Assembly: GCA_032871835.1 (NCBI GenBank)
Contig: CM065299.1
Coordinates: 96,920,652-96,984,651, forward strand
Reading direction: 5' to 3'
Source: Dipteronia dyeriana
Taxonomy: Eukaryota; Streptophyta; Magnoliopsida; Sapindales; Sapindaceae
DNA length: 64,000 nucleotides
Within the stretch, counting starts at the first letter, position 1, and each line of letters begins with the position of its first letter. Position numbers and translations under genes: made by a program. Below, piece after piece: positions 11,528 through 25,161 of this stretch. The notes under the pieces were generated by a model that did not search any database, had not been told where the DNA came from, and worked only from the letters and a program-made list of their open reading frames with translations.

Positions 11528-14226
11528 ATGGAATTCGTGAGCCCCGAAGGACTTCGTTTGGATGGTCGCCGCCCCACTGAAGTATGCATCTCTTTCTCTT
11601 CGATTGTTCTTACAATATACTATGAATTTTGAATTTTAGATTTCATATATCTAATTTTGTGTCCATAATCTCAGATGAGGCAACTCCGAGCCGAGATCGG
11701 CGTCGTTTCCAAAGCAGACGGGTACTTGGATTTCATATTCTTATTTTTATGTTACTAATAAATCTTAATTTCAATTCCCATGAAGTAGAAATTAACTTAA
11801 ATTACATTTCAATTATCAGTTCTGCGATGTTTGAGATGGGTAACACCAAAGTCATTGCTGCTGTATATGGCCCTAGAGAGGTATTCTTGTACCATTTTTT
11901 TTTATACGAGTTTGCATTTATTTATAATCATTTGTTGTGATGTCTTGTGTTTTCTCAGGTTCAAAATAAGGGCCAGCAAATTAATAATGACCGTGCACTG
12001 GTGACATATTGAATAGAACTTTATAATGTTTTTAATTTGAAATGAGTTGATAGTTTTATTTCATCTCATTGTATGTAACTGTATGCATTGTAGGTACGAT
12101 GTGAATACAGCATGGCCAATTTTAGTACCGGCGATCGCGTGAGAAAACCAAAGGGTGACAGGTTGACAACTTTTTCTTGTTATTCCTTTTGAATTTCTTT
12201 CAAAATTATACTTGTTTGTGGTCTAATGTGTTGAGAGGAAGAGGAACCATTGGATGTGCATACATAGGATAAAATCTGCTGAAACAATATGGCAGCATAT
12301 TTTGTAATTAGTGAAAACCAAACAAAGTTTAGGAAGATATATTAATTTTTCGGATGTAATGGTTCCAAAGCCATGGATACATGTGTTTTAATGGATTGTA
12401 TATGATTAAGTCAGTTTGAAATAAAATTTGAATAATAGTCTAACAATATGTATTATATGTGTAATAAAAACAATCATCAAGTGTGAGTTGTAATATTTTT
12501 GTCTGGTTCATATCTAAAACTGTGGTGGATTTACGGGCTCGTTGGAAAGAACTATCCTAGTGATACAGGGCTGGTGTGGATGAAGGATTGTTATTCTGTG
12601 TTTGGTTTGGAACTTGTAGTTAGGACTTAGGACCAAATTTTAGAGCTTTCAAAGGTGTATTATCTGTGATTGGATCTGAAAGCTGTTTCATTTCTGCACA
12701 ACCTGTTGTATGTGTATTTTCTATAGCTAGCTTATACATGAATGTTCTCGTGATCCACTTAGGCGATCGATAGAGATATCTCTAGTTATTCGCCAGACAA
12801 TGGAAGCATGCATAATGACACATCTGATGCCTCGTTCTCAGGTTCATTGCAAATTCTTGGGAGCCTTTCCTAAATACTTACTAGGTGGTACTGCTTATTT
12901 ATTTTTCTAAACATTTCTTGTGTTTTTGCAGATAGATATATTTGTACAAGTTCTACAAGCAGATGGAGGTAATTCAAATCTCAAGTTCAAGTCTCTATGC
13001 TAAACCCTAGATGATACAAACCCTTTTTACATTATGAATTTATGCTCCCCTTGCTATGCCATGGAATATGTGAGTTTTCAAGACCATGTTTTTTGGTGTA
13101 CATTTTTCCCCTTCTCTTTATATTTTTACACTAATCTTAAATTGGAGTACGTTGTGGAAATGTTTTACATCACTCACTTCCTACTCTCTGTGTGTCTCTT
13201 TCTCTCTCTCTTGTTCTCTTCACCTCATTGATCACCCTCCTTCATGAATTACCCCAAAAATAATCAGTCTCATGGTGGCATGGAAGGCGCTGACTATGTG
13301 AAGATTTTATGCCCCCTCTATTTGATAAGCAGTGAAAAAAGCCTTAAGCCACACACATCACTTAGAACTAGCAGTTGCATTTGATATAAACTTGTTGCCA
13401 AATCATTTATATCAAAAATTAATCTTGAGAAGTATGAAAAATTATCTCACTGATTTGGGATTGCGTTGCCTGCAGGAACTCGATCTGCATGTATTAATGC
13501 TGCAACATTAGCCGTTGCAGATGCTGGGATTCCAATGTGCGATCTTGTTACATCTTGTAGTGCTGGATACCTCAATAGCACTCCTCTACTTGGTAAATTC
13601 ATTCTCCATCCATCCGTTTCTTTTAAGCATGTATAGTCTTTTTTTTCTGTAAATTATTGTACTGTATGGCATAAAGTTTGTACACAAGATTGCCCTACAT
13701 AAGATTTGGCTTGTGGGCAGATTTGAATTACATTGAAGATAGTGCTGGAGGTGCTGATGTCACAGTAGGAATTCTACCTACATTGGACAAAGTTACTCTA
13801 CTTCAGGTTTTTGTCTGAAATTCTTCTCTATCAATTTTTCTCAAAAGATTTACTTACAGAGTTACAGACCTCTTATTTATCATGTTTATCCAATGCAGAT
13901 GGATGCTAAGTTACCGACAAATATATTTGAAGATGTCATGCAACTCGCAACTGAAGGTTGCAAGGCAATAGCAAATTACATTCGAGAAGTAAATCCAGTT
14001 ATTCTTATAGCTGTTTATATTTGGCCTTCTTTAAAGATTTTTTGAATTTAGTTGAATATAGTCAACAACCCATGTGTTTTAACCATCTTAAAAGCATTTA
14101 TCTATCGATCGTTTGCCAAACGACATGCTTGGTTATATATATAATGATGGGAATTGTATCAATCCAATTTTTTGGCAGGTGTTAGCAGAAAATACCAAGC
14201 AGCTGGAGTATCGTCGAGGTTCATAA
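11528..14226 (+). CDS. RRP41: Exosome complex component RRP41 (RNase PH-like core subunit)
   Basis: Eleven coding exons join in frame with GT/AG junctions: 11528-11581, 11675-11721, 11820-11880, 11959-12000, 12094-12161, 12763-12841, 12932-12968, 13476-13592, 13721-13806, 13899-13988 and 14179-14226. The product is 242 aa, about the length I recall for Arabidopsis RRP41. The N-terminus MEFVSPEGLRLDGRRPTE, the NKVIAAVYGPRE-type strand and the RNase PH signature GGTRSACINAATLA (about residues 130-143) identify it. RRP41 is one of six RNase PH-type subunits of the exosome ring, which processes and degrades RNA 3'-5' in nucleus and cytoplasm. Plant RRP41 is reported to keep phosphorolytic activity, unlike yeast and human. 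The start is the first ATG of the conserved N-terminus. No disruption is seen. It is convergent with the epimerase gene, with 779 bp between the stop codons. Confidence 0.95.
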
Positions 14227-15005
14227 TTTTAATCACGATAAGTTAAAACACTGTATTGAAAGATTGTTGAGCTGCGACAGTTGGAAAGATGCTGCATAGA
14301 CTGCAGAATTGCGACAGCTCCTTTACTGAATGTTGTGTTTTGTTCGGAGAGGGATCTGTGACAAGCTTGGTTGCCTCTTTACGACTTTTTTTATAGAATG
14401 TTTAGTTGTTTACATATTCCTTCGAACATTAACAAAGAATGTAGAATGTGTAATGTATCTTGTGGAAGCCAATTGTTAAACTTGAATAGAATATCAAATT
14501 TCTGGAGCATGTCTTTTTTTCTTTTTCTATTTTTCACAAAGTTTACTCAATTTACTGTGTTCCAGGTTGGCCCGTCAATCTGGATTTCAGTCAGGAACTT
14601 ATTACAACTATGTGGCTTCACTTTTATAATTGGTTGTAAAAATTTGTATCTAATTTCTTTACAACTTTAATCAACATTTGATAAACTGGTAAAAACCGTA
14701 TCCAATATCAGGACCACTTTAATCTACATTTGGTAAACTGGTAAAAAATTGTATCCAATTTCAGAACCTCTTAATCAACATTTACAGTTACGTGGGAAAC
14801 CTTTGAAAACTCTGGTATTAGTAGAGCTTTCAAGTGTAATAATTCTGTGAATTGAACTCTGGTACATTTATGAAGTTTTGTGAAAATTTAGAGGCAGCCA
14901 TTCTTGAACAAAAAAAAAGAGGCCTGCGGATTTCCATTGCAGAACTTGCAATGACTTAAAAGTCATAGTACAACTAAAGCTATAAAAAGTAAAAACCATG
15001 GTTAT
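14227..15005. other. RRP41 3' UTR and convergent spacer
   Basis: This gap lies between two convergent stop codons. It contains the 3' UTRs of both genes. Polyadenylation-like AATAAA-type words are not obvious near the RRP41 stop. A short local repeat (catttggtaaactggtaaaaa and variants, about 14665-14790) is visible. No other gene is seen. Confidence 0.6.
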
Positions 15006-17078
15006 TTACAATTGAACATTTGAACCATATCTCAAAGTCTTCCTTTGAATCTCGAAGTGCTCAATACAGAAGCTTGAAGGCACCACGGAAAGCTCCAACC
15101 GCCCTGTCCACTCCTCGCCTGGCTTCAATGTGATAGGTTTCTCCATTGCTGCACCATCTACGCACAGCATATGTTTATATTCCTCGTCACCAAAATCTAC
15201 CATAGACTTCGATTTCTTCTCCCACGGATTCCACACCACTGTATATAGAGAAAATAATTATAAAAAGAAAGGGATACATAACAGTAATACCAGCAGATAT
15301 CAGAGACAGGGAAGGCTACATACATATTTATTTCTTATGTATATTCAATTATTCATTCAAGAGGTTTGATTGTAAGTGACATGCACACTAATATGTAGAG
15401 CGGCGGTGTGCAGCTTACCGACATCTGGCAGGCCTTCTTTTCGTATCATATATGTTCTCTTCCGTTCATGATCAAGAACCGCAATTACGTTAGGACAACG
15501 TAGATAAACTCGATCCACCTAGCAGAAAAAAATCATTGATAACAAACAGAGAAGCATTTTAGCCCTCGTTGTACCAAAAACCCATGAAAGTAGTATCAAA
15601 GACGGTCCACTTTCGACTTTACCTCAGATTCAAAGGTTACGGCATCTCCTTGTTCAGTGAATCGTTCTTTTTGGCAAAGATTGTCAAGGTAGTCAAGTGT
15701 CTCCAGCCCTTCTATCCTCACTTCACTGTCAGACACATTTGTAAACATATTTATAATTTAAGAACGTCATCACCTACATAAACACTCTCCAAAAGCACTT
15801 TTGTGGCTGCTAAGAAAAAAAAAATTACATATAGAAAAAAAGCATTTTCTTTCTTCAAGTTCAGCAAATAAAATTACTCACCTTATGTCAGAAACCAACA
15901 AATATGTGTGATATGCAAAAGAGAAACTAAAAGGCTTGCTGTTGATGTTCCTAACTCGCGAGATTAATGACAGACCTCCATCTGCTCCGAGTGATACCCT
16001 AAGACGAAACTCAAAACTGAATGAAAAAGGTCCATTAGTGATACACCAATCACTTGAAATTCACTTCAAGTATATACATTGAAATATCTATCTATAATAA
16101 CAAAAGATTTAAATTCTGATTATTTGACAATCGACCTACAACATTAATATCGATTCTACAAACTAACATTAGCGAAAACTGAGGTATTCTGATACTATAA
16201 TTCTCTTCAGAACATTGGTTATGAAATTAAGAGAAGAATCAACAAATAATCTACGGCATCCAAGTATGTACCTATATGGCCAGCATTTCAACTCTTCCTC
16301 GGTTGATTTAAGCAAAAGATCAACAAAAGACTTTCCATTGGAATCATTTGGGTGCAACTGTGGAGGATTGTCATCAACTGTCCAGATTTTGTTCTTCGCG
16401 AATCCATGCTGCTCTAGAGAAGCACAATTTCCGAACTTCACAAACATTGAAATGATATATATCAGTAAGATATATGTTCAAGATTGATATTTAAGCACAT
16501 ACACATATTATTAAAAATACCTGAGGGAAACAGACAGGGATTCCTCCACGAATTGCTTTCGGTGGCTTAAAGCTTGCCTGTCAATGATCAAAAACTAATT
16601 GAATCAGTCCTACAACTTCTTTCAATCAACAACAAAATCTATAATCTACCCTTCTACAATCTCAAACAAGTTTTGATACACAGCGAGACTCAAGTCTAAT
16701 CGAACTGATTTCCATAAAATCTCAACGATAATAACATGAACATATCAATTCTAGAACAAATTAAGGTCCCAAAAAGACCACACACCTTGCTACTAGTGAA
16801 CAACAGCTCTTCTCCATGTTCATTCCTCCATGAAGTAACCTGTCCTCCATGCAAGCTAACCTATTAAATTACAAACAAATTCAATCAATAGGTTACCTTG
16901 TACAAGTTTCACTGTTGTAAATCATAATCATAATAACTATTTGTTGAAAAAATTGACCAAAAAATCTCACCTTGACTGAGGCCCCGTGTGGGTTTCGAAG
17001 AAGAACTTGATCAATCCCATTCCAGTCTTTTATAATCTCCATTGCTGCCTTATGATCCCAAACTGCAGTGTGACCCAT
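15006..17078 (-). CDS. Glucose-6-phosphate 1-epimerase / aldose 1-epimerase-like protein
   Basis: Eight exons join in frame on the minus strand: 17078-16971, 16860-16786, 16577-16521, 16435-16272, 16016-15882, 15725-15623, 15518-15419 and 15238-15006. The product is 324 aa, normal for this family (often labelled apospory-associated protein C-like). Visible motifs are RGGIPVCFPQFG (residues 71-82), QHGFA (89-93), the FAYHTYLLVSDI strand and VVVWNPWEKK. Near the C-terminus is MLCVDGAA, where many relatives have Glu in CVEAA; whether Asp replaces a catalytic Glu needs an alignment. The family converts alpha and beta anomers of hexose-6-phosphates, probably in the cytosol because no targeting peptide is seen. 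The start is the only ATG at the conserved MGHTAVWDHKAA end. An Arabidopsis neighbour pair of RRP41 with such a gene (At3g61620/At3g61610, from memory) suggests conserved order. Confidence 0.92.
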
Positions 17079-18300
17079 TTTGTTTTTTTTTTTTCTCACT
17101 TGCTCTCCAGACAAAGTTTCTAATGACTTGAAGACAATCTCTCACCAAATAAATTAAGAACCCAGAAACGAAACACCGACAACAATAATGAAGAAAAGGA
17201 AAAACGCGAGTCACACGTCAAACAACAACACCTATCTTGTGAACCGGAAACAGAGACCCACTTTTCAGAATTTTCTTACAATTATAACGTGAAATCAGAT
17301 CTAGAGCAACCCCACAAAAATAAAGGCTATATAATATATAATGTGTAGTGTATCTAAGAGGACGCCATTGAAACTCTAGAATCCAAAGTTACTAAAGCAG
17401 TGAAACATCTGGCAACTGCATATACAAACACCTATCTGTAACTCAAACAACAAATCCCAGAAACTTGTCCTATCTAAAAAGTTCAAAAAATTAAAATTAA
17501 AATTAAAAAAAACAAAGAAGATAAAAATCCTCCAAATAAAGAGTTATATTGAATGAAAATCTTTTCTCAAAATATCGAAAAATTCCCACAAAAGATATAA
17601 AAACCCAATTCCCAAATTTACGTTTGAAATTCAAAAACCCATCTAAACAGAACAGGGAAGTGGCTACTGTGGAGTAGAGAGTATATAGTTGAATATATAT
17701 ATAGATATAAATGTCTAAGCAAGTTGTGACAAAACTGAACAGCTAGAAAGTTAAAAATCTGAATCATTACTTTTTTGACAAACCATTACAATTCAACAAT
17801 AATGAAGCAATGCAACAACCCCGACTCTAAGCAAACACTAAACCTGAACACATGCATGGTACATAGAATGAGATTCTAATAAAGCAACCCTTTTCTCATA
17901 AGTAATCAAAAACATTAAATGAAATAAAATATATTAAAAAAAAAAACAATCAAACTAAAAAAATTTGAAAGTTAAACATGGGTTAGGGAACAAGATTGTG
18001 AAAGCATGTGAAGAAGTGGATTAATTAAAGCGAAATTCGTGAGCTGAGAGGAGAGAGAAACTAAAAGGGTATTATGAATTTATAATAATGTTGCAGAGAT
18101 CTAGGATGTGGAAATACGATAAGTACACGTTCTCTGTACAAACTACAAACGGTCAACAATTCAAAATGAGAATTTCTCAGATTAAGACAATATGAAAATA
18201 AAAATAATTTATTGAATGAGAGCCCTCCATTGTAGTTGATCATAGCCTTACCAAACAAAGTGCACCTTTTTTTTCTTCTACAAAATACAAGGTGGACTTT
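17079..18300 (-). promoter_or_regulatory. Upstream region / probable 5' UTR of the epimerase gene
   Basis: This is AT-rich sequence directly 5' of the epimerase ATG. It has an A-run just before the start (minus strand), which fits a plant leader. TATA-like text (tatatatatagatataaatg, near 17693-17712) lies some 620 bp upstream and could mark the promoter or a leader intron. No coding exon could be supported here. Confidence 0.4.
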
Positions 18301-21300
18301 GTCTGGTTCAGAGTGTCAAAAACTCAAATTGCAAGTAGGGTATAAAAGTCTGTTCATATAAACGCCACTGTTGTCATTATTTTGATGTGATTGATTCAGA
18401 GTTTTTGTGGGAAGATAGTCAACAAACTTTCAACTTTTCAAATGACATTTAATGATAATTATGGTTTGATGATTTAAATTTAACATGGATCGGAATATCG
18501 GAGACAATTGACAAGATAGATGATGAGATGCCATTTATTTCATTCATGTGTATGGGATAATTCAATTCGATGCATATGTTACGAGAAAATCTTATGGATA
18601 GTTTTTATCTGGGAGATTTACAGAACTCTTTAATTGTTGAGTAATTAGCGATTAAAAAAAGATATTTTTTTAACTGATAAAAACATAAGTTTATTAAAAC
18701 ACCTTTAATTAAAACGCAGTCGTACTATTTTTTAAATCACATAAGATATACATAATATATAATGAATAGGTTATAAAACATATACAATAATACAATAATA
18801 CAATAATACAATGGATAATATGAAAACAGAGAAAAAGTGATTTGGTTTGGATAATTTGAAAAGGAGGTTCAAAGGGAGACATGAAACGGCAAGCTTTCAA
18901 GGTTGTGCTTGCGAGTTGCGAGTTAGGGTTTGAATCATGTGGGCAGCCTTAGACTTTGCGGGCCACCCTCATGCTTTCAAGTCTTCAACCTTATCTTCAT
19001 GTGCATCTTCTTCTACTTTCCAGTTTCCACCACACTCTCCCATTTTTAAAATTGTTACTTAATTTAATTGGCCTTTTATCATCCTAATTCAACCTCAACC
19101 CAAGTCACCATCTCAGTCTAACAAATCTAATTTTATTTATCCAGGTTTTATATTTTAAAAATTAAAATTGTTGATAATTATATTAAAGCATTAACGTCAG
19201 TTAATTTCATAGGATTTCAAATCTAATCGTATACAGAAAATAAAAAATAAAAATTGTAAGTTTTCCAAACCCTCCCCCTATATGAGGAGTAGCTATCCTA
19301 GTGGTTTAGTGGGTGTTTCATTTAATTTTTATAAGCATCAAAAGCGCTTTTTTAAACTAAAAGCTGTTTAATAAAATTCAAAACAACCTTTTTAATATAT
19401 GAATTATTCTAATTACCTTTTATAAAAGTCATTTTATATCTATACGAAGAAATTCAAAATTTAGATTTTTCTAAAATGTTTTTTTAAAAACTTCTTTAAA
19501 ACATATAAATTGTCTCAACTACCATTTATAAATTTTAAATATTTTACCGTACAATTCTTTCACTAAATATATTGTTATTATTTTTTTATAATTTATACAA
19601 CCAATAACTATTTTTAAAAATACATTATCAACATATTTTTTTTGTAATTTAGACAACCAAAAACCTTTTTCTGTTAGAAGCTCTATTCATTAGACTCTAT
19701 TATAAAAAATCTAGTATAGATACTCTACTTGAAGTTAGACCAAACATACTCTTAATGATTAATCCAAGCATTTAGAGCATAAGTTAAACGACATTTTAAG
19801 TTGTTCAAATCATATCTACCGTTAGATCAAGTGGTCAGTGGTGTACTCATAATCATATATACACCACGCATATAAGCACATATAATGAATGATTACTTCC
19901 ATTATAACAATAATTTTATTTCCTCATTTCTTTTTTAAAATATAATTATTTTCTCATATGAGTCAAAAAGAAGAGATAAAAGTTGTAACCATTAGGACTC
20001 GTTTGACACACCGTTTTTTTTTTCATAAATACAAATTTTTAATAAATAACATTTTGACATTATAGCATAAATAAATTAACAGTTTAATACGTCTTTTCAT
20101 CGATATTCTATACAGAAGAAAGAGAAAAAAAAAATTGATGACTTTTTTTCAATACAATACAGCATAATATCATGAAATATCATGTATTAACTAATATGGT
20201 GTTCACTAAATATTATATTATATTATTTTAATATATTTTAATTGTTTAATACAATAAATACGTCATAACAAAGGTAAGGATGGTTGGCCCAATCCAAAAT
20301 TGCAACTAGAACTCAGATTAACAAAATACTGCTGGCGTTAGTTAACACTAATATAATGTTGGTAGGCGAAACAGAAAGACAAGTCTATTTTGTTTAGCCT
20401 TTTACAAATCTGCATTTTAATTGACTTCAACAAAGTAACGCAGGCTGCGAGAAACTCTCTCTTATTTTCAAAATGAAAATGTCTAAAAGCGACAACGTTA
20501 TGTTAGGAATATGAAGCGGACTGACATGGCGATAAACTGTTTTTTTGTCATCTTAAATTTTATAAATATAAAGTAACGAAGAAACAATCTATTAAAGTGA
20601 TGATGATTCACGATTCCAAAACAAAGGCCACCCTTTCAAAGAGAGTCGGTGTTTGTGATTGATGTTATTCATTTCGAGCCGACTACTTGCTAATATTATA
20701 TTCATTGATTTATTTACAACAAAAGAGTTGGGTTGCAATTTGCTTTCGTGGATCTTGAAGTCGGTCATTTTCAAAAGCTACAACAAAACAAATACAATTC
20801 AAGATTCAAAGAGCTCATGTTGTAGATATATATATTCAGGTTCAAGATTGCCTACAGCCTACCCTAGCTAAAAGTCTTATACACAGAAAATGAAAACATG
20901 TTTGGTCTATTGGGTTCTCTTTTGTTTGGTGCGATAGTGAACCTGGCATCGGACTAAATGCACAACACTATATAGTTTGGAGATATCGAAAACTAAAATC
21001 AACCCAGAACAACAAAGAGATAACACTTAATGAAGCACGCATTTAGCATTAACATATTACAGGGGTTCTAATACATTAGTAGTTAATTAAAATTCCACAA
21101 CAAACCAAACACGGATTATTAACTTCCAAATCCTTTTTCTTATCTTAATCGCTACTTCTCTTCAATGTACATTAACTTGAGGGGCCTTTAAGGGGCATCC
21201 CAAATCTGATTTTTCCTAAAAATACATCAGGTCTGCCATCATCATAAAAACTAACTAAAAAAAAAGAGTAAAAACTTCAGGTGATAGATACCAATCATAT

Positions 21301-21411
21301 TCAGGTATTAATCCTTCGCTGGCTGTTTGGCGGTAAATTTCAGGCCAGTAACCATATGCTGAAGCATTAGATGAATAAATGCGTCAAAAGAGGATGCAAG
21401 TTAAGAAGCAG
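18301..21411. other. AT-rich intergenic spacer with MITE-like pieces
   Basis: No gene is supported. A possible MITE lies at about 19310-19755: the left end gtgggtgttt and the reversed right end gagtatgtttgg resemble each other, and the core is AT-rich. A second AT-rich, self-complementary patch at about 20110-20270 resembles text near 45840-46140 and 46870-47040. The stretch next to 21411 should contain the 3' UTR of the bZIP gene. Confidence 0.4.
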
Positions 21412-24400
21412 TCAGCCGGCAACCACGGCATCTGCCCTGGGATTTGTATCCAAGAGTTGATGTAGCTTGGCACCATTGTTTGAGTTTTTCTCGAACCTGA
21501 GACCCTCTTCCCCTACGTTTCTATCAACAGAATCTGAATTGTTAACTCTAGACAGCAGGTTCTCAGTACTAACTGGAGCAACCCTCTTGTCGTCAATGTT
21601 GTTCAGAGTAATCTCCTGTGTATGTCCTAGTTGTGCATTTTTCAGCTTCTCCTGTAGGTTAACCCACTTTGTAAGTTAGCACAGAAATAAACAAATGTGT
21701 TTGCAGACTTGGGAAAAGAAATCGACAAGGAAGAAAAGGGAAATACAGAAAGGCTACAGGCTCATACCATTAATGAAGCATTTTCTAGCCTTAATTTCTC
21801 TGACTTCTCTGTTAATTGGTTGATTTCAGATTTCAGTGAAACATTCTCTGCATTTATCAAGTCAACCTTCTGTCCAAGTCCTTCAGTCTCCGCCTGTAGA
21901 GGAAGAAAACATTAGCTCCCAATCATACTATGATGAACCACAAAGAGATTCAAACAGACGGTTTTAAGATTTATAAAAGACAAGAAACATATTTCACATC
22001 ATTTTTTTTTCTCTCATAATTTTTTTTTTCTCTACCTGCTTCCTCAATCGAGACCTTCTTGCAGATTCTCGATTAGACTGCTTCCTTCTCTCCCGTTTCA
22101 ACTCCCGCTCACTCTAGTAAAATGTTAATACACCATTAAACATTATTCCAAAAAAAAAAAGAAACTAATTAAGAGAACACTTTTACCATCAGAAATCAAG
22201 TAAATAAGAAAAGTGAGATGAATAATACCTGCAACCAGGATTCAGGAGGCAAAACCGAACAAGGTTGAGGAGTACTAATTGGAGTTGATTTACGGTTCCT
22301 AAGCTCCAATGCTGTGGTCATGCCAGGAGAAAGTACAGGCTCAACAGATTTTCCAGGAGCAACTTTCACATCCCCAGCAGGAACTGGACTTGACCGTCTC
22401 TTACTTTTCCCATCTCTACCTGGAGACAAAGAAAACATATATATAAATCCCAAGACACAAAGTTCAACTGTATAGTTCCAAGGCCCAATTATTAGTTCTT
22501 TTCATACGTTTTACCCAATAGGTTGCATCATTTCACATAGTAATCATATTCATATACCACTTATTACTACTACTTTACATGCAACATATTAAAAAATCAA
22601 TGGTACGTCCTGCAAACCACTAATTCAATGATAAAAGTTTTCTGAATGTACTAAGAAAAAGTACTACCATATTGACATGCCAAATAGATATTATGACCCC
22701 CTCCCCCCTAACCAATTGAATCGGTTGACATCTCTCCAAATCATTATAGTTAAGTGCGATATATCTTAGTGAGCCAGTGAAAATAAAATCGAGATTTATG
22801 ATGCCAGCTCAATACAGCAGATAATTTAATAAGCCAGCTTACAAGTTACATCTTTAAAGCCTATCATAAGACAGTCATTTTCCTACCAGTACGTACTAAT
22901 GGAATTATATAAGACATTGAATGTGAACCACTCATTTGTAAAAGAGCTTTGATAAGTGTATACATACCAAGTCAAAGTATGTAAAATGAGTGGTTCACAT
23001 TTAATGTCCTTATATAATTCCATCGGTACGCAATTATATGAAAGTTTTCGTATCATGGGGATCCTTAAAGGATAGACAACAGACTGGTCCTCCAACAAAA
23101 GTTATATATTTGGTCTCATTTTACTCATATTTCTTTCCTTTGCCAACATTTATCGTCTTTCTCCACTCAAGTGAATAATTAGACTCTTATTAGTTTATTT
23201 CCAATATACAGAAAGAGAATTAAACGATCTGTATAAATTGACAACCACCATAGAATTCTAAGGTAATACAATACAACGGCCAGAATTTTCATTGCACAGT
23301 TAGATATATCATGCATGCCATACTTGATACTTATAATGGGAAGGAAAACCCAATGCCAAAATAGCAATTACAAATAAACTCTATTTGTCCGTCAAGATTT
23401 GATACTTGGTGAAGAATAGAGTCATACCAAGGATTGGTGTTCCTTCCCGGCTTCTTTTCCTTCCAGTTTGTTCTGCCTGGGAATAAGATGGGCAGAATGA
23501 CAACTAATATTTAGAATTTTGCCCTTGATTACAGTATATATAATAACAAATTAAAAAATTAGTATTAAGCACTTAATGTTGTAAACAGATGCTAATAGCG
23601 AAGGAACTCCTTACCCCAGCAGTAATCCCATCACTTCCGTCACTTGAACCTTCAGTCTCACTGTTAAAATAACCACAAAATCAGCTTACACGGAAGAGAT
23701 AAACTAGGAAGAAAACTCAACCAAATAAAAATAATATATAAGATATAAATCATTCATAAGTAGAAAAATAAGATGTTTGTTCAACAAACCTCTGTGATTG
23801 CATATCTTCGGCCCTGACCTCAGCATTATCTGCATTGCCATTGCCTATTGACATTGCAAGACCATCAAATCCTTTTAGCTTCTTCATCAAACCTCGCTCT
23901 GAGTTTCTTGGTGACTTTGTAGCCACTTCTGGGTTCAAAGGGGTTGCGGCCTGCATTATTGAACTATAATTACATCTAATACCAAGTACGGGTGCCTAGA
24001 CAACAAAAACAAGGGTATCTGTCTTTTGCCACTGATGTAATTCTACTCATCAAATTGCATCAATGCATCAACATTAACAGTATAAAAAATAGGATTGCCA
24101 TAGTTCAGAGGGAGATCTTAGAAACAAGCCACTTACAGCAGGTGATGATGGCACCCCTTGAGCATGTGAATGTGATCCCTGGATTCGAGGAAGAACAAAG
24201 AAATATATGTAAGAACATTTCAGCCAACAAAGGACAGTTAACAGAACAAGCATATCCTCCATACATTTAAGGAATTTTTATCATTACACAAAAGCAAGCT
24301 AAGGAAAGTTGCATTTAGCTAAGTTTCACAATGCCCAATTATTACAGACACATCAATAAGGATACTAACATTTGATGAACTCAAATCTTGCACACAAAAC

Positions 24401-25161
24401 ATAGCCAATTATCCTCCAATATGTCACAAGTAGAACATGTAAAATAATTGCAAAGAATGTTGTCTAATCAGAGATAAAAGTACAAGTAAACAATGACTTA
24501 CCAAAGGAACTGCAGGGTAAACTCCTCCATGATGAGAGTAAATTGCAGCGTAATGTGCTCCATAAGGGGGCATCATAGGCTGGAAGAATTATCGAGATAA
24601 GAAATTATTCCAGCCCTCAAATTACTGAACCCATTCCTCATTTGCCCAAATTTTACAGAAAATATATATTACTGCCGCAGAGTAATTAATACCTGCGGTG
24701 GTCCCCACATATAGGGGTGGGGAGCATGACCAGATGCCACAGCTGAGTTGTAATATGGCGGAACAGCAACTCTGGGGCCATAATATGCCTGAAAATGTAA
24801 TAAGATAACATAATTTCTCATGAACAACTTACAGAAAACATATCAAATAAAGAAATAAGCTGAAACAACTGTTGGGGAAAACAGGAAACAAAGTGAGCTT
24901 GAAGTAAATAACCTGCATAGCTGCCCAATCAGGATAGACATGAACATTTCCCTGATCCTGACATTAAAAGATTTGAGCATACTCAGACACAGACTTCATA
25001 AGTTAAATCACCAAAAATACGATAAAATTGTTATTTAAAACTAGGTTTTGTTTAGTTCTAATTCCAACAACAAAATCATACACAATTTCTCTGCTCACCG
25101 GTGGTGCAGGTGAAGATGATTTATCAGACTTAATGGTCTTCGCATCTTCATTGTTCCCCAT
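21412..25161 (-). CDS. G-box-binding bZIP transcription factor (GBF / bZIP16-68 type)
   Basis: Twelve coding exons join in frame on the minus strand: 25161-25099, 24957-24913, 24788-24693, 24579-24502, 24178-24137, 23950-23790, 23660-23615, 23476-23428, 22419-22229, 22113-22036, 21893-21768 and 21651-21412. The product is 404 aa, like group G bZIPs. Residues 1-100 form the proline-rich multifunctional mosaic region (HVYPDWAAMQAYYGPR, HPYMWGPPQPMMPPYG). A Ser/Gly/acidic middle follows. The basic region is at 258-283, with the invariant N271-x7-R279 (NRESARRSR). The leucine zipper spans about 284-325 (VDLINAENVSLKSEI, LRLENASLM). Such factors bind CACGTG in the nucleus, often as dimers, in light and ABA responses. 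All key residues are present. Which paralogue (bZIP16, bZIP68 or GBF1) cannot be decided without a tree. Confidence 0.95.

Noticed and set aside
17079..17112. In-frame upstream extension of the epimerase start (about 12 codons)
   Set aside because: It would need a TTG start, and the next ATG (17078) matches the conserved N-terminus.
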